Shown here one piece after another: positions 27,197-36,264 of a DNA stretch of 64,000 bases. The position numbers and the translations under genes are program-made. The notes below the pieces were generated by a model. It did no database searches. It saw only the letters and a program-made list of their open reading frames with translations, and was not told the DNA's origin. Each line of letters begins with the position of its first letter. The first letter of the stretch is position 1. Source of the DNA: Rivularia sp. PCC 7116 (GTDB lineage: Bacteria; Cyanobacteriota; Cyanobacteriia; Cyanobacteriales; Nostocaceae); the NCBI RefSeq assembly GCF_000316665.1, contig NC_019678.1:4464001-4528000 (forward strand), written 5' to 3'.

Positions 27197-27544
27197 CTAT
27201 TTCTGATTAAGTCTTTGTTGCCAAAATTCGTTATTCTCAACTGTCATAACAATTCTTTTATAGTTTTCATTTTGCAACTCTATAGTTAAATAATTGTTTT
27301 TCCGATAATTTACTAACCAGAATTCTTTTCCTCTTTGACTGTAATAAGTTCCGGCTCTAACTAATCCTGGAAGGGCAGTACCGGGCGAACGTAATTCTTT
27401 CCAAGTTGTTTGAGGTGCAGTTGTTGTAACTTGTTCAATATGAGATAAAGGAATTTCCCATATTTTTTTAAACCGTACAGCTAAGAACTGTTCTTTTAAC
27501 GTAAATTCGATTTGTAAACTTTGTTCTACTATATTTAAATTCAT
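27197..27544 (-). CDS. Conserved hypothetical, PH-like fold
   Basis: 115 aa. No signal peptide or membrane segment. Alternating beta-strand pattern (SLQIEFTLKEQFLAVRF, WEIPLSHIEQVTT, FWLVNYRKNNYLTIEL) with a C-terminal helix (NNEFWQQRL) resembles bacterial PH-like domains. The G-T-Y-Y-S-Q-R-G-K-E-FW motif suggests a conserved surface loop. It lies tail-to-tail with the porin gene; no function is assignable. Confidence 0.75.
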   Translation of the reverse strand: MNLNIVEQSLQIEFTLKEQFLAVRFKKIWEIPLSHIEQVTTTAPQTTWKELRSPGTALPGLVRAGTYYSQRGKEFWLVNYRKNNYLTIELQNENYKRIVMTVENNEFWQQRLNQK

Positions 27545-27721
27545 ATTTTTATATCAGCCAATAGTAACCAATAACCAGTTAGGAGTTAGAAATTGAGTAG
27601 CGAGTAGAAAGTCGCAAGTCGCAAGTAAAACGTTTTTGATGCTTCTTGTCACACTTATTGGTAAATAAACTCGCTACTCGCTATTTGTTACTTTTAGAAT
27701 CTTCCCCCTTTACCCTATCTA

Positions 27722-27770
27722 CAATTCCCAATTACCAATTCCCAATTACCAATTCCCGATTCTCAATTCC
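27722..27770. repeat. AATTCCC/AATTACC heptamer tandem repeat
   Basis: About seven degenerate copies of a 7-bp unit (AATTCCC/AATTACC) just upstream of the DUF2996 gene; short tandemly repeated heptamers are typical of heterocystous cyanobacteria. Confidence 0.7.
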
Positions 27771-27821
27771 GCATCATATGTAAAATGAAGATGATTCAAA
27801 GCAGAAGGATTAACCCGAGCA

Positions 27822-28316
27822 ATGGCAGAAGAAACCAATAAAAACGAAGCAGCATCGGAAGATAAGCCCAAAGCTGCTGCTAAACCCCCAGCAAAAGCAG
27901 CAGGTGATAAGAAGCCCGCAGCCAAGAAAAAAGAAAAACCCCCAGCAGTTGAAGATAAACCGTTTGAGGAGTTTATGCGACAGCATTATGTACCTGCCCT
28001 TACAAAGGCGATCGCTGATGAAGGGGTGGAAGATTTGCATTTGGATTTCACTAAGCAGAAACTTCCGATTCCTGGATATGAAACAGCCGGGGAGTGCTGG
28101 CAAGTTTTAGGTAGCTTCGGCAATGGTACGCGCCAATTTAACGTATATTTCCCAGATGAAGATATTAAAGGGAAAAAAGCGTTTTCTTGTAATGAAGGCA
28201 AAAGCCCCAGCACTCTAGAATCATTTTTAATTGACGAACGTAGAATTACTCTAGATTTAATGGTATTTGGAGTAATAATGCGTTTGAACGGTCAAAAGTG
28301 GTTGGGAAGAAACTAA
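27822..28316 (+). CDS. DUF2996-family protein
   Basis: 164 aa. The N-terminal ~50 residues are a Lys/Ala/Pro/Glu-rich disordered tail (KPKAAAKPPAKAAGDKK). The ~110-residue domain (FEEFMRQHYVPALTKAIADEG, DLHLDFTKQKLPIPG, ECWQVLGSF, RQFNVYFPDEDIKGKKAFSC) matches the cyanobacterial and plastid DUF2996 family as I recall it. Soluble, function unknown. Its stop overlaps the stop of the opposite TM2 gene by 4 bp. Confidence 0.85.
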   Translation: MAEETNKNEAASEDKPKAAAKPPAKAAGDKKPAAKKKEKPPAVEDKPFEEFMRQHYVPALTKAIADEGVEDLHLDFTKQKLPIPGYETAGECWQVLGSFGNGTRQFNVYFPDEDIKGKKAFSCNEGKSPSTLESFLIDERRITLDLMVFGVIMRLNGQKWLGRN

Positions 28317-28828
28317 GTAAGTTCGTGAAAAATATAGGTAACGGCTCCATTTTCGGGGTTGTTACCTATACCAACATAACCAGACTTGTGCATCTCTTGT
28401 AAAGTAGCTTCTACTTGTGAAAATTTTGCGCCCGTATCAAGAACTCCTTGAGTAACGCTAAGTTTACCACCACGATTTTCGGCAGCTTTGAGCAACTCTA
28501 CCATCAAGGTTTCTTGAGGCGATTGATAAATTTCCGATGCTATCGCTTGAGGATTTTGTGCAACACCGAAAGGTGATAAACCAGCTTTCAGTCTTAATTT
28601 TATTTCCCTTTCTTCTACCATATTAGGAATGAGAAATAAATCCACAAATTGCCCTAAACCAAATAAGCCGAGGGTAAACATCCATAGTAAACCCGTAGCT
28701 ACCTTACCGTTATACAAACGATGCAATCCGCCAGTAAATCCTAAAAAACCCAAAACGTTGAGCATATAGGATATTTTCATACGCTCTTTTTCTTTGTCGT
28801 AATGCTTGTCTTTTGCTTCAACCTTCAT
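28313..28828 (-). CDS. TM2-domain membrane protein
   Basis: 171 aa. The TM2 domain spans ~17-75 with two hydrophobic helices and the characteristic GGLHRLYNGK turn (LGFLGFTGGLHRLYNGKVAT) and DLFLIPNMVEE. The C-terminal half is soluble and winged-helix-like (MVELLKAAENRGGKLSVTQG, FSQVEATLQEMHKSGYV). Cyanobacteria often pair TM2 with such a tail. Role unknown; inner or thylakoid membrane. Confidence 0.85.
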   Translation of the reverse strand: MKVEAKDKHYDKEKERMKISYMLNVLGFLGFTGGLHRLYNGKVATGLLWMFTLGLFGLGQFVDLFLIPNMVEEREIKLRLKAGLSPFGVAQNPQAIASEIYQSPQETLMVELLKAAENRGGKLSVTQGVLDTGAKFSQVEATLQEMHKSGYVGIGNNPENGAVTYIFHELT

Positions 28829-29566
28829 ATGATTTCAACTCCACCGAACACTTAAGGCAACTGAAATTTTTGTGAATTAATAATTGTCTATACTAACAAT
28901 TAAATTTTAATGTAATCTTTTTATATCTTGCTAGGTTTTTATTTAATTAATAATGCGGTTATAATGAAATATTTATCTATGATGACATTCACTAAATAAA
29001 AGTCATCTCAAGGTCGCAAATATCTTTATTGTTGATTTCTGATTTACTATCGTAACGATTGCTGCGTGAATAAATGTGTATTATTGAGTTCCTCATAGAT
29101 AAATCGCCCTCGTAAATAAAACTAAGTTTTGAATTATCTACCTCTAGGTTTTACACTCACGAACATCACAAATCCGGCTGATTCTGGATTTTAAGTTAAG
29201 AGTTAGGAGTTATAAGTTAGAAGCTTAAATATCATATCTCCTTGTCTCCCCTCTCTTCCCACTCTCCCCACTCTCCCTATTGTTGCAACTCTTAACGTTT
29301 TACTTAGTAATTACTACCAAACTCCTTGGTAAACTGATATTTATACTCAAATGCAATATTTTTGTATCTCAATTTTAAACGTGGCAATGTGTCCCGTTTA
29401 GACATCAAAACAGTGTCTACGTAGTTCTAATTAGAGGACTTGCAGCCGTAGGGCATACGGTCAAGATGCTTAGTGAGGGTAAATTCGTTTTCTACCCGGT
29501 GAACTAGGAATCCCTTTTTTTAAACATGGGGAATGTCAAAAACCCGACATTTATAAGAATCAGGAC
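28829..29566. other. Intergenic region upstream of acsF
   Basis: No gene. An inverted repeat GATGAC...GTCATC lies near 28980-29006. The last ~110 bp before acsF look like the right end of an IS200/IS605 element. Confidence 0.55.
29434..29539 (+). mobile_element. IS200/IS605 (tnpB-type) right-end relic
   Basis: GAGGACTTGCAGCCGTAGGG followed by GTGAGGGTAAATTCG, CTACCCGGTGAACTAGGAA, TCCC, a loop, then GGGGAATGTCAA. This resembles from memory the 3' end/omegaRNA scaffold and right terminus of cyanobacterial tnpB elements (…CCCGGTGAAGCAGGAATCCC…GGGGAGTGTCAA). No tnpA or tnpB remnant is visible upstream, so it is a solo end. It stops 27 bp before the acsF ATG. Confidence 0.5.
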
Positions 29567-30643
29567 ATGGTAGATTCCCTACAAAAACCAGGCTTTGAAG
29601 AAATACGTCCGGGTGTTAAAGCCCCAGCGAAGGAAACTCTGCTGACACCCCGGTTTTACACCACTGACTTTGATGAGATGGCTAAAATGGACATCTCCGT
29701 TAATGAAGACGAGTTAGAAGCCATCATCGAAGAGTTTCGTGCTGACTACAACCGCCATCATTTTGTTCGGGATGAAGAGTTTGAGCAATCCTGGGAACAT
29801 ATTGATGGGGAAACTCGCCAATTATTTGTTGAGTTTTTAGAACGTTCCTGTACGGCTGAATTCTCTGGCTTTTTACTGTATAAAGAATTAGGTCGTCGTC
29901 TCAAAGGTAAAAACCCAGTTCTAGCTGAAGGCTTTAACTTGATGTCGCGAGATGAAGCGCGTCATGCTGGTTTCCTAAACAAAGCAATGTCAGATTTTAA
30001 TCTGTCGCTAGACTTAGGATTTTTAACCAAGAGCCGTAGCTACACTTTCTTTAAGCCGAAATTTATCTTTTACGCTACATATCTTTCCGAAAAGATTGGT
30101 TATTGGCGCTATATCACTATTTACCGTCATTTAGAAAAGCATCCCGAAGATAGAATTTATCCAATTTTCCGATTCTTTGAAAACTGGTGTCAGGATGAAA
30201 ATCGTCACGGTGACTTCTTTGATGCCGTGATGAGAGCGCAACCTCAAACCTTAAACGATTGGAAAGCGCGTTTATGGTGTCGCTTCTTCTTGCTGTCAGT
30301 ATTTGCAACAATGTATTTAAACGACATCCAGCGTCACGGTTTCTATGGTGCAATTGGTTTAGATGCAAGGGAATACGATAAAGAAGTAATTGAAAAAACC
30401 AACGATACTGCCGGAAGAGTATTTCCAGTCATGTTGGATGTTAAAAATCCAGAATTTTACGAGCGCTTGGAAATTTGCGTTAACAATAACGAAAAGCTTA
30501 GAGAAATCGTAAATTCCACAAAACCAAAATTTGTACAAATCTTCCAAAAGCTGCCTTACTATATTTCCAACGGTTGGCAAGCTGTTAAGTTGTACTTCAT
30601 CAAACCGATTGATGCTGCTGCAATGGAAGGTAGCGTTAAATAA
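29567..30643 (+). CDS. acsF: Mg-protoporphyrin IX monomethyl ester (oxidative) cyclase
   Basis: 358 aa, normal length. Aerobic cyclase that forms the isocyclic fifth ring of chlorophyll (Mg-protoporphyrin monomethyl ester to divinyl-protochlorophyllide), using O2 and a non-haem diiron centre in the thylakoid membrane. Diiron-ligand motifs include DEARHAGFL and DENRHGDFF, with E-rich helices upstream ([26 protein letters not shown]). The ATG at 29567 begins [12 protein letters not shown], typical for cyanobacterial AcsF. The Shine-Dalgarno is poorly placed (AGGA two bases before ATG). It is followed by an intrinsic terminator and appears monocistronic. Confidence 0.96.
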   Translation: MVDSLQKPGFEEIRPGVKAPAKETLLTPRFYTTDFDEMAKMDISVNEDELEAIIEEFRADYNRHHFVRDEEFEQSWEHIDGETRQLFVEFLERSCTAEFSGFLLYKELGRRLKGKNPVLAEGFNLMSRDEARHAGFLNKAMSDFNLSLDLGFLTKSRSYTFFKPKFIFYATYLSEKIGYWRYITIYRHLEKHPEDRIYPIFRFFENWCQDENRHGDFFDAVMRAQPQTLNDWKARLWCRFFLLSVFATMYLNDIQRHGFYGAIGLDAREYDKEVIEKTNDTAGRVFPVMLDVKNPEFYERLEICVNNNEKLREIVNSTKPKFVQIFQKLPYYISNGWQAVKLYFIKPIDAAAMEGSVK

Positions 30644-30689
30644 ATTTTAGCGTTAGTTGGTTTTGGTAAATATTTATAAATCTCAATTG

Positions 30690-30722
30690 TAAGATGGGCT
30701 ATTAACGCTCATCTTATTTTTT
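30690..30722 (+). terminator. Intrinsic terminator of acsF
   Basis: TAAGATGGGC...GCTCATCTTA hairpin followed by six T, 46 bp after the acsF stop. Confidence 0.85.
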
Positions 30723-30886
30723 ACGGTTCGTAATTTGGTTTAGATTGTATTAGTAAATAAGTAGGTGAACAAAAATATTTACCGTCATTATTCGCTGTGC
30801 GTTCACCTTTATGTGTTCCCGAAGGGTAGTAATCCTAACCCTTACGATAATCCTTTCTCTGAGACGCACCTAGCGATGAACGCGCT

Positions 30887-30912
30887 CATGCTTCGTTTCA
30901 CTCGCAATGACA
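30887..30912. repeat. Half copy of GTCATTGCGAG-type palindrome
   Basis: GCTTCGTTTCACTCGCAATGAC matches the right arm of the element at 24414-24501; no left arm is nearby. Confidence 0.5.
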
Positions 30913-31020
30913 ATGTGTAATTAATTTTGTTTAATTACTTAAATAAAATTAATTACCAGCGAATCAATAACAAATGGTGAGTTAGATCAATTTTGAAGTT
31001 ACTGTTAAAAACTATATATA

Positions 31021-31121
31021 GTCGTAGGTCTAACACAACGACACGGCAATAATGGGGAAAACCTACACCCCATGTTGCCTTAATATAGCGGGAGGAATAT
31101 CCGCACTGGTTTTTGCCTCCC
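31021..31121 (+). ncRNA. Candidate structured RNA with two hairpins and loop-loop complementarity
   Basis: Stem 1 GTCGT/ACGAC (31021-31025 with 31038-31042); stem 2 GGCAATAATGGGG (31045-31057) with CCCCATGTTGCC (31068-31079); the loop of stem 2 holds ACCTAC, complementary to GTAGGT at 31024-31029 (kissing/pseudoknot). A third GGGAGG/CCTCCC stem (31090-31095 with 31116-31121) competes with GCGG/CCGC (31088-31104). TATATA at 31013-31018 could be a -10. No U-run follows. Strand and boundaries uncertain. Confidence 0.45.
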
Positions 31122-31170
31122 CTAAAAGAATTTATATTTAATTAAGAAGTTATTTAACCGATAGCTGATA

Positions 31171-31217
31171 ACTGTTCACTGTTCACTGTTCACTGTTCAC
31201 TGGTCACTGGTCACTGA
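31171..31217. repeat. ACTGTTC heptamer tandem repeat
   Basis: Four ACTGTTC units, then two ACTGGTC units: a 7-bp short tandem repeat just upstream of the secreted-protein gene. Confidence 0.85.
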
Positions 31218-31268
31218 TAAGCTTAATCTGAAGAGTTTTCTATAATTAAAATTTTTACGGTGTATATT

Positions 31269-31703
31269 ATGCTGTTACGTTCGCTGATGACTATCTTTAT
31301 TTCCTGCGTTATTGGAATATTTTCTTGGGTTTATGCTCCTGCCGCTTTAGCAACAACGCCGATTCCTTTATCAAATATTTCTTATCAAGAGTGTCCGCCG
31401 GAGTTAGCCGAAGGTAATGTTACTAGCGGCGGTGCTAGCAGGGCTGCAAATTGTTTTATAGTTACCGGTGTTGCCAAAAACATGACTAGCAAAACGGTAT
31501 ATGATGCGGATATTTTTGGACGTATTTACGATGCTAATAATAATTCTGTGATGCAAAATCGGACTCGACTCGGTTCTATCAGCGAAGTGCCACCGGGAGA
31601 AACTAATTTTGAAATGAGAATTACCGTTCCAGCAAATCAGCCTACACCTTTAAAATTGAAACAATTCAAAGCATCGGGATTTACTTCTAAAGTTCGTTAC
31701 TAA
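31269..31703 (+). CDS. Small secreted hypothetical, FxLYD-like
   Basis: 144 aa from ATG 31269 (a GTG at 31260 is an alternative). Signal peptide (LLRSLMTIFISCVIGIFSWVYAPAALA). The mature part is one beta-sandwich-like domain (CFIVTGVAKNMTSKTVYDADIFGRIYDA, VPPGETNFEMRITV) with two Cys (in YQECPPE and NCFIV) that may pair. It resembles FxLYD-type domains that carry 'X of Y without long-range' transition patterns; assignment is tentative. Periplasmic or lipid-free exported, function unknown. Confidence 0.78.
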   Translation: MLLRSLMTIFISCVIGIFSWVYAPAALATTPIPLSNISYQECPPELAEGNVTSGGASRAANCFIVTGVAKNMTSKTVYDADIFGRIYDANNNSVMQNRTRLGSISEVPPGETNFEMRITVPANQPTPLKLKQFKASGFTSKVRY

Positions 31704-31767
31704 AGATTGAACAAGAATCAATTGTGAAGTTGAAAAATAATACCGATTGTTTACTAGTTGAATAATT

Positions 31768-31814
31768 CATCAGTTATCGTGGTTAACAAATATTTGCATT
31801 TTAGATAACTGATG
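31768..31814. terminator. Inverted repeat between convergent genes
   Basis: CATCAGTTATC and GATAACTGATG, perfect 11-bp arms with a 25-base spacer, between convergent genes ending at 31703 and 31883. Possible bidirectional terminator, though no T-run adjoins. Confidence 0.45.
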
Positions 31815-31882
31815 ATTCACTAGACTAAATAAAAGAAATTCAGATTTCAAATTTCATACTTCATGCTTCCGGTTCTCAATAT

Positions 31883-32158
31883 TTAGAAGCTTGAAGCCAT
31901 AGGGCCAGCCAAATTTGCCAACAGTCCGCTGATTATGTTGAGCGCCAGAAAAGCCAGAATTGGAGATAAATCAATTCCTCCCAAGGGGGGAATTATGTTA
32001 CGGAAAAGATTAAGATAAGGGTCAGTTACCTGGCTTAGCGCTGCAAATGGTTGATTGTACCAGTCAATCTGTGGGAACCAAGTTAGCAAAACCCGACCAA
32101 TTAGCAAGAAGCTGTAAATCTGGGTAAATGTGAGTAGTGTCTGAATCAGCAAATTCAT
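31883..32158 (-). CDS. YggT-family membrane protein
   Basis: 91 aa with two hydrophobic segments and the YggT motif (RVLLTWFPQIDWYNQPFAAL, DPYLNLFRNIIPPLGGIDLSPILAFLAL). In cyanobacteria and plastids, YggT/YCF19-type proteins are membrane proteins implicated in cell or organelle division and thylakoid nucleoid organisation; which role applies here is unknown. Monocistronic-looking. Confidence 0.9.
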   Translation of the reverse strand: MNLLIQTLLTFTQIYSFLLIGRVLLTWFPQIDWYNQPFAALSQVTDPYLNLFRNIIPPLGGIDLSPILAFLALNIISGLLANLAGPMASSF

Positions 32159-32364
32159 AGATATTTGGTGTTTTTTGAGTTTTGGTGAAAAGCCGTCTTA
32201 TTATCGATTTTAATTTAGCTGGTAGCAAGATGCCGAGACAATAGTTTCGGTATTCATCTTTTTTTAGTTTTGTGCATTACTTTGTGCATTAAGTAACATT
32301 GAGTTTTTTGAGCGGCTATAAAACAATTTATCGCTTTACTTCCGCTCAAATTATCAATGTTTCA

Positions 32365-32727
32365 TTAAGATTGTAATTCCTCGTTACGGGAGGAAAATTC
32401 GTTGATTCCGCTAGAATTTTGGTTTACATTACCCAATTGATCGCGTACTTCATCTATTGTGGCGTTTAACTGGGCAATTTTGTCTTCTAACGAACGTCGG
32501 GCTATTTCCATTTCTACTCCCGAAGATGCCGAGCCTTGCATCTGCCGTCGTTTAGATTTGTTCGAGTTTGAATTACCCTTACCCGATGCTTGCTGTTCTC
32601 TTTCATCTTCAGTCAATTCTTCGGCATCACGTCTCTGAGCTACAAGCGTGCCTATAACACCACCAACAACGCTGCCGAAAATCGCTCCAGCAAAAAAACC
32701 GCTTGCAAAACCATCCCGTTGACTCAT
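32365..32727 (-). CDS. YtxH-like small membrane-anchored protein
   Basis: 120 aa. An N-terminal glycine-rich hydrophobic segment (GFFAGAIFGSVVGGVIGTLVA) is followed by basic and charged residues, a Ser/Asn/Lys-rich stretch, and a C-terminal coiled coil (ARRSLEDKIAQLNATIDEVRDQL). Matches the architecture of cyanobacterial YtxH-domain proteins. It lies 91 bp downstream of upp on the same strand. Function unknown. Confidence 0.78.
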   Translation of the reverse strand: MSQRDGFASGFFAGAIFGSVVGGVIGTLVAQRRDAEELTEDEREQQASGKGNSNSNKSKRRQMQGSASSGVEMEIARRSLEDKIAQLNATIDEVRDQLGNVNQNSSGINEFSSRNEELQS

Positions 32728-32818
32728 ATGTTTACTACCTTTACTTCTCGCTACTTCCTACTTTAATCATCACAGCGAATCTCCGCTTCCTAACTGCCTC
32801 TTTTTCTATTACCTTTAC

Positions 32819-33469
32819 TTAAGTACCAAAAATGCGATCGCCTGCATCTCCCAATCCCGGCACTATAAATCCTTGCTCGTTAAGTTTTTCGTCAATCGTT
32901 GCAGCGTAGATATTTAAACTCGGATAAGCTGCACTCAATTGTTGCAGGGCAGGAGGTGATGCTACTACACAGACAATGCGCGTTAAAGCGGGATCGACAC
33001 CTCGCTGAGTTAATTCTGACATAGCAGCCATTATAGAACCTCCTGTAGCCAGCATGGGATCGGTTATTAACACTCTGGTTTGGGGATTAATTTTTTCTGG
33101 TAGCTTATTGAGATAGCATTCTGGCTGCAAAGTTTCTTCGTTTCTAACTAAACCTAAATGATAAATAGATGCTAAAGGAAGCAAAGTTTGCGCTCCTTCC
33201 AACAATCCTAAACCAGCTCGCAAAATTGGCACCACTGCGACAGGAACTTCAGGATTAATTAATGTTGCAGGACATACTTCTAATGGTGTTTGAACAGTTG
33301 TTTCCAGAGTTGGCAACCATTCTCTAGCAGCTTCATAAGTTAACCAACGCCCCAATTCTGTCATTGCCGAACGGAACAATACAGAAGGTGTACCAGCATC
33401 GCGAGCAACCGCTAGCCAGTGCTTGATTAAGGGATGAGGTGGAACATAAACGCGTAGTTGTAGCGTCAT
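32819..33469 (-). CDS. upp: Uracil phosphoribosyltransferase
   Basis: 216 aa. Salvage enzyme: uracil + PRPP to UMP + PPi. PRPP-binding loop LITDPMLATGGSIMAAM and C-terminal uracil-binding GLGDAGDRIFGT are intact; PILRAGLGLLEG is also conserved. Full length. The first in-frame methionine (MTLQLRVYVPPHP) is a sensible start. Confidence 0.95.
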   Translation of the reverse strand: MTLQLRVYVPPHPLIKHWLAVARDAGTPSVLFRSAMTELGRWLTYEAAREWLPTLETTVQTPLEVCPATLINPEVPVAVVPILRAGLGLLEGAQTLLPLASIYHLGLVRNEETLQPECYLNKLPEKINPQTRVLITDPMLATGGSIMAAMSELTQRGVDPALTRIVCVVASPPALQQLSAAYPSLNIYAATIDEKLNEQGFIVPGLGDAGDRIFGT

Positions 33470-33628
33470 AATATGTATACTATCGCTTCAATATATAAGG
33501 TATAACAACTGAAATATCATAATACTCTTTCAACCTGGTGACTAACGACTAAGTTGACATCCTCGTCAGCCATCTAAAATGCTGCAAAACATCGTTAAAA
33601 AATTATTGACAATATTTTTTATTAGTAG

Positions 33629-33658
33629 TTGACATTTATTCTCAATCAACGCTATATT
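33629..33658 (+). promoter_or_regulatory. Sigma-70-type promoter of the sRNA candidate
   Basis: TTGACA at 33629-33634, 18-base spacer, TATATT at 33653-33658. Predicted start near 33665. A second TTGACA lies at 33606. Confidence 0.7.
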
Positions 33659-33665
33659 AATTTTC

Positions 33666-33735
33666 AGTGTTCTCCTCTCTTTAAGGAACGGCAGGCGGGA
33701 TTGGTCAGCAGTTGCGGACTTGTCCCTCTTTTTTT
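33666..33735 (+). ncRNA. Candidate trans-acting small RNA (~70 nt)
   Basis: Starts just downstream of a near-consensus promoter. First hairpin: GTTC (33669-33672) with GAAC (33686-33689), presenting a C/U-rich loop TCCTCTCTTTAAG. Terminator: GGGATTGGTC (33697-33706) pairs with GACTTGTCCC (33717-33726), then a run of T to 33735. A CU-rich loop is complementary to GGAG-type ribosome-binding sites, the usual mode of cyanobacterial regulatory RNAs. It contains no ORF. I cannot assign it to Yfr1, Yfr2, PsrR1 or NsiR4 from memory. Confidence 0.7.
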
Positions 33736-33812
33736 GTTTTGGGAATAGGGAATTGGGTATGGGGCATTGGTAAAGAATAGTTAGCAGTTAAGAGTTAGGA
33801 ATTATAGTTTTT

Positions 33813-33853
33813 TAACCTTTGACCTTTGACCTTTGACCTCTAACCTTTAACCT
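33813..33853. repeat. ACCTTTG heptamer tandem repeat
   Basis: About six copies of ACCTTTG/ACCTCTA/ACCTTTA immediately upstream of crtH. A shorter relative lies at 24600-24640. Confidence 0.8.
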
Positions 33854-33884
33854 AGATATAAAAATCTAGAATTTATTACAAATT

Positions 33885-35372
33885 ATGCATGACGTGATTG
33901 TAATTGGGTCTGGTATTGGTGGTTTAGTAACTGCGACTCAATTGGTTGCTAAGGGTGCGAAGGTACTAGTTTTAGAAGGATATACTATTCCGGGCGGTAG
34001 CTCTGGTTATTTTGAAAGGCAGGGCTATCGCTTTGATGTTGGGGCTTCGATGATTTTTGGGTTTGGGGATAAAGGAACGACTAATTTACTCACTCGTGCC
34101 CTACAAGCTGTAGATGTTAGCTTGGAAACTATTCCCGACAACGTACAAATTCACTATCATTTACCTAATTCGTTGGATTTAAAAGTCGAACGAAATTATG
34201 AAGATTTTTTACAAAATTTAATTACATCTTTTCCTCACGAAAGTAAAGGAATTCGCCGCTTTTATGATGAGTGTTGGCAGGTTTTTAACTGCTTAAATCA
34301 AATGGAATTACTGTCTTTAGAAGAACCCCGTTATTTAATGCGGGCGTTTTTTGGGCATCCATTGGCTTGCTTGGGTTTGGCGAAATACCTACCGCAAAAT
34401 GTAGGAGATATTGCGCGAAGATATATTAAAGACCCAGAATTACTAAAGTTTATTGATATAGAGTGTTATTGCTGGTCGGTAGTACCTGCCGATATGACAC
34501 CAATGATTAATGCTGGTATGGTGTTTTCTGACAGGCATTATGGTGGAGTTAATTATCCTAAAGGTGGAGTAGGACAAATTGCTCAAAAGCTGGTAGAAGG
34601 TTTAATTAAAAAAGGCGGAGAAATTAGATATCAAGCCAGAGTTACGCAAATAATTAAAGAAAAAGGTAAAGCTGTAGGCGTAAAACTAGCGAATAATCAA
34701 CATTACAGGGCTAAACGTATCGTTTCTAATGCAACTCGCTGGAATACATTCGAGAAACTACTTCGGGCAGTAGAAATACCAGCTAATGAGAAAAAATGGC
34801 AGCTGCGATACAAAAAGTCGCCCAGTTTTTTCAGCTTGCATATGGGAGTAAAAGCAGAATTATTATCTCCGGAAACCGAGTGTCATCATATTTTAGTTTC
34901 GGAGTGGGAAAAGATGATGGATTCAGAAGGTACGATTTTTGTTTCGATTCCGACGCTACTCGATCCAGAATTAGCTCCCCAGGGATATCATATCATTCAT
35001 GCGTTCGTTACAAACTGGATTGATGAATGGGAAGGATTATCTCAGAAAGAATATGAAGCTAAGAAAGAAGCTACAGCTAATCGTATTTTAGATAAATTAG
35101 AAAAAATATTTCCGGGAATAAATGCCAACTTAGATTATTTAGAAGCGGGAACTCCAAAAACTCATCGTAGATTTTTAGGAAGAGTTGATGGTACATATGG
35201 CCCAATTCCCAGAAAGAAGTTGTGGGGATTGTTGGGAATGCCATTTAATCGCACGGCAATTGAAGGATTATATGTTGTGGGTGATAGTACTTTTCCGGGA
35301 CAAGGTTTGAATGCGGTAGCCTTTTCCGGGTTTGCTTGCGCTCATCGGGTGGGGGTGGATTTGGGGTTGTAG
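33885..35372 (+). CDS. crtH: Carotenoid (prolycopene) isomerase
   Basis: 495 aa. FAD-dependent cis-trans isomerase converting poly-cis lycopene to all-trans lycopene. N-terminal Rossmann FAD motif ([21 protein letters not shown]), then [21 protein letters not shown]-terminal [22 protein letters not shown], the flavin-closing motif of CrtI/CrtISO. Length and the N-terminal HDVIVIGSG fit CrtH rather than the phytoene desaturases CrtP/CrtQ. Membrane-associated, needed for carotenoid synthesis in dark-grown cells. Confidence 0.93.
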   Translation: MHDVIVIGSGIGGLVTATQLVAKGAKVLVLEGYTIPGGSSGYFERQGYRFDVGASMIFGFGDKGTTNLLTRALQAVDVSLETIPDNVQIHYHLPNSLDLKVERNYEDFLQNLITSFPHESKGIRRFYDECWQVFNCLNQMELLSLEEPRYLMRAFFGHPLACLGLAKYLPQNVGDIARRYIKDPELLKFIDIECYCWSVVPADMTPMINAGMVFSDRHYGGVNYPKGGVGQIAQKLVEGLIKKGGEIRYQARVTQIIKEKGKAVGVKLANNQHYRAKRIVSNATRWNTFEKLLRAVEIPANEKKWQLRYKKSPSFFSLHMGVKAELLSPETECHHILVSEWEKMMDSEGTIFVSIPTLLDPELAPQGYHIIHAFVTNWIDEWEGLSQKEYEAKKEATANRILDKLEKIFPGINANLDYLEAGTPKTHRRFLGRVDGTYGPIPRKKLWGLLGMPFNRTAIEGLYVVGDSTFPGQGLNAVAFSGFACAHRVGVDLGL

Positions 35373-35476
35373 AAAAATTATGGTGTTCACAGCACCTACA
35401 AATGCCGTTTCATAGCAAAAGTTTTTTAAATACAGTTGAGTAAAATTTTAAGTTGAATGATATGAATTTTGCTATT

Positions 35477-36043
35477 TTACCTGCCACTCATGTTTAACCA
35501 CCCAAAAACTTGATTCGGAGTGAGTATTAATTCAATTTCTGGTAGTACAGGTAAAACATCCTTTCCCTGAAATAGTACGGGTTGTTTTCCCGGTTCAAAT
35601 ACTAAAATACTTGAATCATCAGCATCAAGAAACCACCCCAAACGAGTACCATATTTCAAGCAATGAAGAATATTACCAATTACTTTATTTGGCTTTTGCT
35701 CCGGTGAAAGAATCTCGATTGTCCAATCTGGTGAACTTTCAAAGTTATCGGGAACATCACCATCAACGGTAAAAGCAATATTATCCCATTTAAATACCGC
35801 TATATCCGGTATTATAGAACGTCCTCCAAAAGTACAGCGCAACTCTGGGAATGCATAAGCAATTTTCTTATCTTCAACTTCTTGGTTAATTGCAGTGCAG
35901 AGCTTTCCTTGTAAACGGCTGTGTCTTCCTTTTGGCATTGGTTTTTGAATAATTTGCCCGTTGATGTATTCGCTTCCTGGTTTAGTCTCTGGGAGTTTGA
36001 GAAATTCTTTTAGGGTTAACGGTTGGGTGGTTGTGACAGTCAT
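35477..36043 (-). CDS. Uma2-family putative PD-(D/E)XK endonuclease
   Basis: 188 aa. Contains the Uma2 fold motifs: TLKEFLKLPETKPGSEYINGQI, IPDIAVFKWDNI (metal Asp), and PDWTIEILSPEQKPNKVI with E-x-L-S-P. This large cyanobacterial family is multi-copy and of uncertain biological role. It stands alone, tail-to-tail with crtH. Confidence 0.9.
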   Translation of the reverse strand: MTVTTTQPLTLKEFLKLPETKPGSEYINGQIIQKPMPKGRHSRLQGKLCTAINQEVEDKKIAYAFPELRCTFGGRSIIPDIAVFKWDNIAFTVDGDVPDNFESSPDWTIEILSPEQKPNKVIGNILHCLKYGTRLGWFLDADDSSILVFEPGKQPVLFQGKDVLPVLPEIELILTPNQVFGWLNMSGR

Positions 36044-36264
36044 AGCTCTTACTGAAGAGGGGGTGTTGATAGTTTAGCTTTTTTGATGTATGGAGATGTT
36101 GGGAATTTTATATATTATTTATATCGATGCGGATGTTGGATTATAAAATAATTTATATAAATTGGTGATTTTATATTGGCTTTCATTTAGCTATACTCTA
36201 CATACAAACTGTTTTTTAAAATTATAATTTTTAATAATTGAATAATTAAAGTAACGTATGATCT

